Shown here: positions 1 to 10,809 of the stretch, in pieces | Layout: each line of letters starts with the position of its first letter | Position numbering within the stretch: position 1 is the first letter of the stretch | Source of the DNA: Pseudomonas pisciculturae | GTDB lineage: Bacteria; Pseudomonadota; Gammaproteobacteria; Pseudomonadales; Pseudomonadaceae | Length of the DNA stretch: 64,000 nt | Direction of reading: 5' to 3' | Assembly (NCBI RefSeq): GCF_015461805.1 | Contig: NZ_JACVZE010000005.1 | Location: forward strand, 1 to 64,000 | The notes under the pieces: model-generated | Database searches by the model: none | The model's input: only the letters and a program-made list of their open reading frames with translations | What the model was told of the DNA's origin: nothing | Made by a program: the position numbers and the translations under genes

Positions 1-51
1 CACCATACTGGCTGCCTTGAGTTTGAATTCACTGGAATAAGATTTGCGCAT
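1..51 (-). CDS. IS3-family transposase OrfA, N-terminal 17 codons only
   Basis: The minus strand from 51 reads MRKSYSSEFKLKAASMV and runs off the window. This is the familiar opening of the small HTH protein (OrfA) of Pseudomonas IS3 elements, which recognises the element ends and is fused by frameshift to the DDE protein OrfB. Only the start is present, so integrity of the transposase cannot be judged. A GAGGTG stretch just upstream of the ATG is a plausible ribosome site. Confidence 0.7.
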   Translation of the reverse strand, partial: MRKSYSSEFKLKAASMV

Positions 52-123
52 ATTCAAAACACCTCAAATTTAGGCGCCATCATAGCGCCCGATTAAAGTG
101 TCCAAAATCATTAGGCCAGATCA
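1..123 (-). mobile_element. End of an IS3-family-like insertion sequence (edge-truncated)
   Basis: The first 51 bases, read on the minus strand, encode the start of an IS3-type OrfA. Upstream of it there is about 70 bases of non-coding DNA ending at a tip that reads TGATCTGGCC on the minus strand; IS3 elements characteristically begin with TGA. Immediately beyond the tip, REP sequence resumes in mid-arm at about 124, so the tip position is set by where the host repeat restarts. The rest of the element lies off the left edge, so its other end, target duplication and subgroup cannot be seen. Confidence 0.65.
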
Positions 124-204
124 GCTTACCCGCGAATGCAGTGGGCCAGTGGATGCAGGTGTTGGCTGACCCACCGCTTTCGCAGGCAAGCCAGCTCCCA
201 CATT
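124..204. repeat. REP doublet, left arm cut by the IS
   Basis: The right arm (171-204) is the standard REP arm ending GCCAGCTCCCACATT. The left arm should begin with GTGGGAGCTG but instead starts abruptly at GCTT (124), and the bases before that belong to the insertion sequence end. The inner part of the left arm (GCGAATGCAGTGG) is intact. The repeat has therefore been used as an insertion target. Confidence 0.75.
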
Positions 205-229
205 TGAATTGTGAACGACCTGAAATACC

Positions 230-480
230 GGTCGGCTCTAAGGCCGCCGCGCTCTTGCTGTTGATCTGGGGCGCCCCGTCAAACACGCTGGCCGAACGCA
301 GGCTTGAATCCGTGGGTAACCCGGCAGGACGCCGGGTTAGCCGCCCCGCGCCATGGATGGCGCGTGGCGGCGGCCCACGGATTCAAGCCTGCGTTCGGGC
401 ACACCGAGCCTAAGCGAGGTGCCGAGTGTTGGGGCGAAGGCCTTTTGCTTACTTTTGGGCCTTTCCAAAAGTGAGTCGCT
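230..480. repeat. Nested-palindrome dispersed repeat (cruciform-forming)
   Basis: Two perfect 25-base arms (292-316 and 374-398) face each other. Between them sit two further hairpins: a perfect 9-base pair of arms (317-325 with 331-339) and a 15-base pair with one mismatch (340-354 with 357-371). Downstream, a smaller palindrome with ACTTTTGG arms lies near 450-473. I recall blocks like this as recurrent in fluorescent Pseudomonas genomes, where they are often mis-annotated as short hypothetical proteins; the reading frame at 141-413 crosses REP, junction and palindrome alike and has no ribosome site, so I do not call a gene. Bases 480-610 hold nothing I recognise. Confidence 0.7.
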
Positions 481-610
481 GTAAGAGCGAAACCCTAAGC
501 GGCCGTTACCGCAGCAACGGATATGTACACCACCACCACCACAACAACACTAACCAAAAACCACATCCCAATTGACTCCCCACCAAACCCCATGCTCTCC
601 TACACATCTT

Positions 611-790
611 GTTTCGGGTGCCCTGCAAAGGGTGAAACGGGAAACCGGTACGTCATAGCGATATGACCAGTCCGGTGCTGCCCCCGCAACGGTAAGCGAG
701 CGAAGCGTCAGATCCACTGTGCCTGCAGGGCATGGGAAGGCGATGCTTTATAGACCCAGTGTCCCTCGCAAGCCCGGAGACCGGCCCGAA
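611..790 (+). promoter_or_regulatory. Cobalamin (adenosylcobalamin) riboswitch
   Basis: The conserved core is clear: GGGAAACCGG, then GTCCGGTGCTGCCCCCGCAACGG followed by TAAG, and a B12-box-like closing segment AGCCCGGAGACCGGCC (771-786). Order and spacing match the B12 riboswitch family. It sits upstream of cbtB-cbtA-cobE-cobM, so bound cobalamin would be expected to reduce expression of cobalt uptake and B12 synthesis. An attenuator-like hairpin follows at 831-861. Boundaries are approximate. Confidence 0.93.
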
Positions 791-830
791 AAAATCAGAT
801 AACAAACCCGCGGTGGGCGGGCGCTGTTTA

Positions 831-861
831 AAACCCTGCGTGCCCGGCTCGCGGGGTTTTT
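831..861 (+). terminator. Intrinsic terminator, probable riboswitch expression platform
   Basis: Arms AACCCTGCG and CGCGGGGTT (one G:U pair) enclose a 9-base loop and are followed by a T run. The hairpin lies between the aptamer and the cbtB start, the position expected of a ligand-controlled attenuator. I did not identify a clean alternative antiterminator pairing by eye. Confidence 0.65.
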
Positions 862-900
862 ATGCGCTCGTTTCACCCTGACACCTGAAAGGGACGCGCC

Positions 901-1089
901 ATGTCGATCATCAGCAGCACTTCGCACTCCGCCAGCAACACCTCCACCTTGAGCCAACGCCTGACCGCCGCCATCGGTGCGTCGATCCTCGGCGCGTGCC
1001 TGGTGTATTTCGCCGGGTTCTCGCATATCGAGGCCGTGCACAACGCCGCCCACGATACCCGCCACAGCGCCGCGTTCCCGTGCCACTGA
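901..1089 (+). CDS. cbtB: CbtB-type cobalt transporter subunit
   Basis: A 62-residue protein with one membrane segment (about residues 20-40, rich in A, G, L) followed by a short tail carrying several histidines and ending in CH. This is the layout of CbtB, the small partner of CbtA in the predicted cobalt uptake system of proteobacteria; the histidine-rich tail is thought to bind the metal. It is the first gene after the B12 riboswitch and stops 11 bases before cbtA. Family assignment is good; transport has been predicted mainly from riboswitch and cob gene linkage rather than from biochemistry. Confidence 0.85.
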   Translation: MSIISSTSHSASNTSTLSQRLTAAIGASILGACLVYFAGFSHIEAVHNAAHDTRHSAAFPCH

Positions 1090-1100
1090 GACCTGCCGAC

Positions 1101-1805
1101 ATGATCAAGCGTATTGCGCAAACCGCAGGTTTCACTGGCCTTGCGGCCGCCCTGCTGCTGACCCTGCTGCAAAGCTTCTGGGTGGCACCGCTGATTTTGC
1201 AGGCGGAATCCTTTGAAAAAGCCCCGGCTGCCACCGAAGTGGTGCATGAGCACGCCGCTGGCGCCGCAGCCCACACTCACGACGCCGAAGCCTGGGAGCC
1301 GGAAGATGGCTGGCAGCGTGTGCTGTCGACCACCGGGGGCAATCTGGTGGTTGCCGTCGGCTTTGCGCTGATGCTGGCCGGTCTCTACACCCTGCGAGCG
1401 CCCACCCGCACAGCTCAAGGGCTGCTGTGGGGCCTGGCCGGTTATGCGACCTTCGTTCTGGCGCCCACGATGGGCCTGCCACCGGAGTTGCCGGGCACGG
1501 CCGCCGCTGATTTGGCCTTGCGCCAGACCTGGTGGATTGGTACTGCCGCGTCCACTGCGGCCGGTATCGCGCTGATCGTGTTTGGTCGCAACTGGCTACT
1601 CAAAGTGCTAGGCGCCGCGATCCTGGCCGTGCCACACGTGATCGGCGCACCGCAACCAGAAGTGCACTCGATGCTGGCCCCGGAGGCACTGGAAGCACAG
1701 TTCAAAATCGCTTCGCAGCTGACCAACGTCGCGTTCTGGCTGGCCCTGGGCCTGATCAGTGCCTGGCTGTTTCGCCGCAATCGTGATGATCAATACTCGG
1801 CATGA
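1101..1805 (+). CDS. cbtA: CbtA-type cobalt transporter, membrane subunit
   Basis: 234 residues. The start at 1101 (MIKRIAQTAG) is chosen over an in-frame upstream start because it leaves cbtB intact and places the first membrane helix at residues 8-28. Several more hydrophobic helices follow, about five in all. A periplasmic-type loop at about residues 45-60 is rich in His, Glu and Asp (HEHAAGAAAHTHD), typical of CbtA and a likely metal-collecting site. The stop codon overlaps the cobE start (ATGA), indicating translational coupling in a B12-controlled operon. Confidence 0.88.
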   Translation: MIKRIAQTAGFTGLAAALLLTLLQSFWVAPLILQAESFEKAPAATEVVHEHAAGAAAHTHDAEAWEPEDGWQRVLSTTGGNLVVAVGFALMLAGLYTLRAPTRTAQGLLWGLAGYATFVLAPTMGLPPELPGTAAADLALRQTWWIGTAASTAAGIALIVFGRNWLLKVLGAAILAVPHVIGAPQPEVHSMLAPEALEAQFKIASQLTNVAFWLALGLISAWLFRRNRDDQYSA

Positions 1806-2194
1806 CGCTGGTCGTCGGCCTGGGCTGCCAGCGGGGCTGTGATGTTCACACCCTGCTGGCCCTGTTTGAGGCTTCCCTCGCCGAGAGCGGCATCGAACGC
1901 CAGCGCATCACTGCGCTGGCCAGTCTCGACCTCAAGCAAGATGAACCAGGGTTGTTGGCACTGGCTGCGATGTTGCGCCTGCCGTTGCACTGCTTCAGCG
2001 CCGCGCAATTGGCAGCGTTTGAAGACCGCCTGAGTCACAAATCCGAAGTCGCCTTCGCCCACACTGGCTGCTACGGCATCGCCGAAAGCACCGCCCTGGC
2101 CTTGGCCGAACACCTCACCGGCAGCCCTGCTCGCTTGCTGATCCCCCGCAAAAAAACCACCCAGGCCACCTTTGCATTGGCGTGTGCCGACTGA
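1802..2194 (+). CDS. cobE: Cobalamin biosynthesis protein CobE (CbiG C-terminal-like)
   Basis: A 130-residue protein opening with a glycine and cysteine rich strand (VVGLGCQRGC), followed by the TLLALFEASL helix and an ALASLDLKQDEPGLLALA segment. This is the CobE/CbiG C-terminal fold, which in the CbiG enzymes takes part in opening the precorrin/cobalt-precorrin-5 delta-lactone; free-standing CobE is required for B12 synthesis in aerobic-pathway organisms but its exact role is less defined. It overlaps cbtA by four bases and precedes cobM. Confidence 0.88.
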   Translation: MTLVVGLGCQRGCDVHTLLALFEASLAESGIERQRITALASLDLKQDEPGLLALAAMLRLPLHCFSAAQLAAFEDRLSHKSEVAFAHTGCYGIAESTALALAEHLTGSPARLLIPRKKTTQATFALACAD

Positions 2195-2263
2195 AAACCC
2201 GATAATCGCCCTTCCCGATCATGAGCAATCTTCATGCTCGCCCGCTTTTCAACAGGAATCCCC

Positions 2264-3010
2264 ATGACCGTCTACTTCATCGGCGCAGGCCCCGGCGACC
2301 CGGAACTGATCACCGTCAAAGGCCAGCGGCTGATCCGCAGTTGCCCGGTGATCATCTACGCGGGCTCGTTGGTGCCGGCGGCGGTGTTGGAAGGTCATCA
2401 GGCGCTAACGGTGGTCAATAGCGCCGAGCTGCATCTGGAGCAGATCATTGACCTGCTCAAGGCCGCACACGCCAAGGGCCAGGACGTGGCTCGGGTACAT
2501 TCGGGCGACCCAAGCCTGTATGGAGCCATTGGCGAGCAGATCCGCCATCTGCGTGAATTGGGCATCCCCTTCCAGATTATCCCCGGTGTCACCGCCGTGG
2601 CGGCGTGTGCGGCGCTGCTTGAGACTGAACTGACCCTGCCGGATATCGCCCAAAGCGTGATCCTGACCCGTTATGCGGATAAAACCAGCATGCCCGCCGG
2701 CGAAGATTTCAACAGTTTGGCGCAGCACGGCACCACGATGGCGATTCATCTGGGGGTTAACCACCTGGAGAAAATTGTCGCCGAACTGCTGCCGCACTAC
2801 GGCGCCGATTGCCCGATTGCCGTGGTGCACCGGGCGACGTGGCCGGATCAGGATTGGGCGATTGGCACGCTGAGTGATATCGCTGAAAAGGTCGCCGCCA
2901 AGGGGTTTCGGCGTACGGCGTTGATTGTGGTGGGTCGGGTGTTGGCCAGTGATAGTTTTAGCGAGTCTTCGTTGTATCGGGCAGGGCATGCTCATCTTTA
3001 CCGCCCCTGA
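2264..3010 (+). CDS. cobM: Precorrin-4 C11-methyltransferase
   Basis: 248 residues starting MTVYFIGAGPGDPELITVKG, the classical N-terminus of the uroporphyrin-III/precorrin SAM methyltransferase fold. The DPSLYGAIGEQ and GVTAVAACAALL stretches are also typical. The enzyme transfers a methyl group from SAM to C-11 of precorrin-4 in the aerobic corrin pathway. The start is preceded by AGGAA at a good distance. It is the last gene of the riboswitch-controlled unit and runs toward nfuA, with a shared terminator between them. Confidence 0.95.
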   Translation: MTVYFIGAGPGDPELITVKGQRLIRSCPVIIYAGSLVPAAVLEGHQALTVVNSAELHLEQIIDLLKAAHAKGQDVARVHSGDPSLYGAIGEQIRHLRELGIPFQIIPGVTAVAACAALLETELTLPDIAQSVILTRYADKTSMPAGEDFNSLAQHGTTMAIHLGVNHLEKIVAELLPHYGADCPIAVVHRATWPDQDWAIGTLSDIAEKVAAKGFRRTALIVVGRVLASDSFSESSLYRAGHAHLYRP

Positions 3011-3026
3011 CGGAACGCGGTAAGAA

Positions 3027-3118
3027 ATGTGGGAGGGGGCTTGCTCCCGATGACGGTGTATCAGCCAAAGATGTATCAACTGACACTCCCTCATCGGGAG
3101 CAAGCCCCCTCCGACAGT
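3027..3118. repeat. REP doublet
   Basis: Inverted arms of the GTGGGAGGGGGCTTGCTCCCGAT class (split here: GTGGGAGGGGGCTTG / CTCCCGAT) separated by about 45 bases. The right arm has a one-base change in the outer CCCAC (CCGAC). Lies between the convergent cobM and nfuA. Confidence 0.85.
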
Positions 3119-3165
3119 TAATCTGCTGTGCTAGGTATATAGTGCAAGACATTGAATTTTAAGCA

Positions 3166-3200
3166 TAAAAAAACGGCGCTCACGGGGCGCCGTTTTTTTG
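3166..3200. terminator. Bidirectional intrinsic terminator between cobM and nfuA
   Basis: An A run, the stem ACGGCGC/GCGCCGT with a short loop, then a T run. The A and T runs on both sides let it end transcription from either direction, which fits the convergent genes. Confidence 0.85.
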
Positions 3201-3219
3201 TTCGCAGTGAACACCTTAC

Positions 3220-3813
<594 letters not shown>

Positions 3814-3898
3814 TCACAGGCTTGCCGGCAGTTTACGCCAAAATATTACGCAGGTACAAAGTCCGAGTAATTTTGTCGGAAAAGACTTATTCACCCTG

Positions 3899-6190
3899 TC
3901 AGAGGTTTTCATAGCGATTCATATCCAGCACGCCCTCTTCCACCGGCGTGGTTTCGTGGATGTATTGCGATAAATCGTGGAAGTACTGCCAGAACAGCGG
4001 ATGACTGCGGCGTACGCCCCAGCGATCAACGATCTGCTCAAAGCGCTTGGCGTCCTTGGCCTGCTCCATTTCGGCGACAAACGCCGGCACTTCCTGCGCC
4101 GGGATATTGAACATGAAGTTGGGGTAGCTGCTGAGCACGCCAGGGTAAATGGTCACGGTGTCCAGGCCCGGTTGGTAGCGATAGGCCTCACCCAGCAAAA
4201 ACGCCACGTTACTGTGGGCACGGTTGCGCAGCATGCTGTAGACCTCACGCTTGCCTCGGGGGGTTTCGATACGCAGCATCGTCGCTTCGGGCAATTGGTC
4301 GATAACCTTGAGCCCCGCTGCTGGCCGTGAAGTCAGGCGGCTCAGTGCCTGCTCCGCGTCTTGCAGTGCCGGGTCGATGCCGTCGCGGGAGCAATAAGCA
4401 CCCGTGCAACGGTTGATCGGGTCGGGGCTGGCATTCAAATCGCCGTAACGGGCGAGCAACTGGTTGGCAAAGTCGCGTTTCGGGTCTTGCTCGTTGAGGT
4501 GCAGGCCGGTGGGTTTGTCATCGTCGACGGCTTCATAGTCCAGCCACAGCTTGAGTTTGCCGCTGTTCTGGTACCAATCATCCATAAAGTCTTCGCGACT
4601 GTCGGCCGGCATCAGGCGCAGGAAGTTCTGCTCGGCGCCATTGCGGATCAGGTCAAAGTACAGTCGCGTCTGGGCCTGGTGCGAGACGTTGCCAAAAACG
4701 TCGAAGTTCACCGCCAGTTGATAGTAGGTGCGCTCCAGCAACGGGTAATCGAACAGCCACATCGTTTGCGGCACTTCACCGATCAGGCCCTTGCTCACCG
4801 AGGCGCTGTCGAAGTGACGAAAAATGCTCAGCAGCGCGTTGTCATTACCAGCCCACAGCGATGACCAGCTTGGCGCGGGCACATCCGCATAGTTGTCGCG
4901 GCGCAGGGCCTCGTAGGCGTTGCGCTTGTCACGATAGGCCAGCCACAGGCTCAGCACGCTGCCCACATCGTCATTCTGCCCCGGCATCGCCAGCAGCGGC
5001 GTGGCCTGGCCGCGATAACGCGCATCGGTGATGTAGAGGTCGTGGTCCGGGTCTTGGAACAGCGTCCAGAAGTTGTCACGGATCACGTCCGTGGCAATCT
5101 GGCCACGGCACACGGGCCCGCGAATAAAGGTGCGCACGAAATACTCGGCGTTATCCAGCATGAACTGGTAGCGCGCCTTGGCCGGGATGGCTTCGAAGGT
5201 CTCGAACGGGTTGGCACGACGGCCTGGGCCATAGCCTGGCAAGGCGTTCACCTGCCAGTTACCGGCGTAAAACAGGTCTTTGATACGCGCCATTTTCGCG
5301 GCGCTGAAGGGGTACGTGATGTGGGTTTTATGCACGATCACGCCCTGCACCGGCCATAGGCGGTAGTAAATCCGGGTACCTGGGTCGTCATTCGGACGGC
5401 GGGTGGCGATCAGGTCGATAGGCTGGCCGCTTGGCGTGCGCGAACGCACCCATTGAAAGTAATGCCCCGGTTCGCCGTTCTCGAAGTAGATATGGGCCAG
5501 GAACAGATGTTCGAACAACCATCGCGCCACCAGGCTTTCCCGTGCGCCGGGTTGGTTGAGCAGGTTTTCCCACTGCTGAACCTGCAAGGCTTCCTTCGCG
5601 CTTGGCGCCAAACCTTGCTCATCGATAGGTGCGCCGGACGCCAGCCAACGTTGCAACGTCTGGTATTGCTGGTCGGTCAGGCCCGTCACCGCCAGCGGCA
5701 TGCCTTCTTTGGGATGAGCACCGGCGTAGGCCGTGAACTCACCGGGGGTGGCGCACATGTTTTCGCGGTTCAAGCCCAGCACAATGTTGTCGGGCAGCTT
5801 GGCATTAGGTTGCAGCGGTGCGGTGTGACCCAACTCCAGCATGCGCGCCATCAACGCAGCCTGGCTGCCTTGTGCGTCCAGCACCGAATAGAAGCCCTTC
5901 TGCTGCCAGGCGTGCTGGCCAAAGGCGTCATAGAACAAGCGTGTCGTCGGTGTAGCCTGGCCACGCTCGCCGTCATAGACCGGCACTTTGCTCGCACCAC
6001 GGGCCGCGCCTTCGCCACTGCCCAGGTTGAGCTGGCAGGCGGAGTCGTAGCAGGCGTGGCAGGCCACGCACTTCTCGGTGAAGATCGGTTGGATATCGCG
6101 GGTGTAGGAAAGCGCGGGGGCAGCGCTTTGTGCCTGGAGAGTGCTGGCAATCAATAACAGCGCGGCGCTGAAAATAAGGCGAAGTGACAT
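3899..6190 (-). CDS. cti: Fatty acid cis/trans isomerase (periplasmic cytochrome c-type)
   Basis: 763 residues from the start MSLRLIFSAALLL; a farther upstream start would bury the signal peptide. The signal sequence ends near residue 20 (LQA), and a heme c site CVACH is at 41-45, as in Cti of P. putida and relatives. The enzyme converts cis-unsaturated phospholipid acyl chains to the trans form in place, stiffening the membrane quickly under solvent or heat shock. The length and the ACYDSACQLNLGS segment after the heme site fit the family. Divergent from metH. Confidence 0.95.
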   Translation of the reverse strand: MSLRLIFSAALLLIASTLQAQSAAPALSYTRDIQPIFTEKCVACHACYDSACQLNLGSGEGAARGASKVPVYDGERGQATPTTRLFYDAFGQHAWQQKGFYSVLDAQGSQAALMARMLELGHTAPLQPNAKLPDNIVLGLNRENMCATPGEFTAYAGAHPKEGMPLAVTGLTDQQYQTLQRWLASGAPIDEQGLAPSAKEALQVQQWENLLNQPGARESLVARWLFEHLFLAHIYFENGEPGHYFQWVRSRTPSGQPIDLIATRRPNDDPGTRIYYRLWPVQGVIVHKTHITYPFSAAKMARIKDLFYAGNWQVNALPGYGPGRRANPFETFEAIPAKARYQFMLDNAEYFVRTFIRGPVCRGQIATDVIRDNFWTLFQDPDHDLYITDARYRGQATPLLAMPGQNDDVGSVLSLWLAYRDKRNAYEALRRDNYADVPAPSWSSLWAGNDNALLSIFRHFDSASVSKGLIGEVPQTMWLFDYPLLERTYYQLAVNFDVFGNVSHQAQTRLYFDLIRNGAEQNFLRLMPADSREDFMDDWYQNSGKLKLWLDYEAVDDDKPTGLHLNEQDPKRDFANQLLARYGDLNASPDPINRCTGAYCSRDGIDPALQDAEQALSRLTSRPAAGLKVIDQLPEATMLRIETPRGKREVYSMLRNRAHSNVAFLLGEAYRYQPGLDTVTIYPGVLSSYPNFMFNIPAQEVPAFVAEMEQAKDAKRFEQIVDRWGVRRSHPLFWQYFHDLSQYIHETTPVEEGVLDMNRYENL

Positions 6191-6261
6191 GTATCCGGTT
6201 CCAATCCGATGCGTACGCTGAACATTTGCCGGTGATTCTACCGGGCCATACCCCGCAGCAA

Positions 6262-6278
6262 CATGAACGATATTCATG
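6262..6278. promoter_or_regulatory. Candidate MetR box upstream of metH
   Basis: A perfect inverted repeat CATGAA-N5-TTCATG, containing the published MetR consensus TGAA-N5-TTCA (6264-6276). It is centred about 46 bases upstream of a TATGAT hexamer (6316-6321) that could be the metH -10 element. MetR is the homocysteine-responsive LysR activator of metE and metH in enterobacteria. It also lies in front of cti on the other strand. Confidence 0.6.
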
Positions 6279-6356
6279 CAAAACCTGCACATGCTCTAAA
6301 TCGGCACAGGTTTGTTATGATTCACGCCCTCCGAAATGCCTGACCAGAGTAGTCCC

Positions 6357-10067
<3,711 letters not shown>

Positions 10068-10119
10068 GGCCTGGTGGATTGTCTATGCTGTCCCTGACAC
10101 ATGTCGTGTGGAGGGACAC

Positions 10120-10338
10120 ATGGACGATCCAGCCAATAACAAGCCCCCAACCTTCTGGCAGATGCTGCACAGCGTGATGGCGGCGGCGTTTGGCGTGCAG
10201 AGCGGGAAGAATCGCGCACGTGACTTTACCCACGGCAAGCCGAGTCACTTTGTGCTTCTGGGCATCGTGTTTACCACGGTGTTTGCCCTGACGCTGTTCG
10301 GCATCGTCAAGCTGGTATTGCACCTGGCCGGGGTGTAA
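10120..10338 (+). CDS. DUF2970 small membrane protein
   Basis: 72 residues. GGAGGG at 10110-10115 fixes the start at 10120. The N-terminal half carries the FGVQSGKNRARDF block that defines DUF2970, followed by a single membrane helix (about 45-68). Function unknown. It follows metH by about 50 bases and may be read through from it. Confidence 0.85.
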   Translation: MDDPANNKPPTFWQMLHSVMAAAFGVQSGKNRARDFTHGKPSHFVLLGIVFTTVFALTLFGIVKLVLHLAGV

Positions 10339-10349
10339 ACCCAATCAAA

Positions 10350-10442
10350 AATGTGGGAGGGGGCTTGCCCCCGATGACGGAGTGTCAGTCAGTGAAATAT
10401 TGACTGATCTGCCGCTATCGGGGGCAAGCCCCCTCCCACATT
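10350..10442. repeat. REP doublet
   Basis: Perfect arms of the GTGGGAGGGGGCTTGCCCC class, outermost bases ATGTGGG and CCCACAT, about 45 bases apart, between convergent genes. Confidence 0.9.
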
Positions 10443-10462
10443 GAGTTTCCTATTGTGCCTGC

Positions 10463-10576
10463 TTACTGGTGGCTCACCCAGAACACAGCAGTCCCCACCA
10501 CCAAAATAATCAAGAACAGAATGGCCCAGGCGTCCACGGTACTGTCGGGTTTACGGGCTTTTGTCGGATTGCTCAT
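10463..10576 (-). CDS. Short single-helix membrane protein, 37 residues
   Basis: Minus-strand reading from 10576 gives a 37-residue protein beginning MSNPTKARKPDSTVDAW and continuing into one hydrophobic helix (AILFLIILVVGTAVFW) before VSHQ and a stop. A GAGG sequence lies about 8 bases ahead of the ATG. The layout of a charged head with KARK followed by one helix, plus a proper ribosome site, supports a real small membrane protein. I recall similar short proteins next to cysI in other Pseudomonas, but no function is known to me. Confidence 0.7.
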   Translation of the reverse strand: MSNPTKARKPDSTVDAWAILFLIILVVGTAVFWVSHQ

Positions 10577-10704
10577 CGCATCGCCTCTTGTCGGTTTTAT
10601 AGGTGATTGCACTAAGACTCGACCTCATTAAAGTCGATGATTGTCCGTATGACAAATAGGGTTATCGCAAGAACCAGTCTCATTAGTCATTTTGGTTATT
10701 TGCA

Positions 10705-10739
10705 TATACTCAAACATCACTTTTGCGCATAAACGCAAA
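10705..10739 (+). promoter_or_regulatory. Probable cysI promoter -10 and leader inverted repeat
   Basis: TATACT at 10705-10710 is a good -10 element; the best -35 candidate upstream (TTAGTC, 10683) is weak, suggesting activator dependence. Just downstream is an inverted repeat TTTGCG-N6-CGCAAA (10722-10739), within what would be the untranslated leader. It could be an operator or a small hairpin. CysB control is expected for sulfite reductase, but no reliable CysB consensus exists to test by eye. Confidence 0.4.
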
Positions 10740-10809
10740 CTGGTATCGTGCGCCGGCTCCGTTGGGAGTGCGCGGCCGTGCGCGCAGATTTGCCGAGAAC
10801 AGGACCTAT

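Noticed and set aside
141..413. Open frame across REP and the nested palindrome
   Set aside because: It crosses three unrelated elements, has no ribosome site and much of it is palindrome; treated as repeat DNA.
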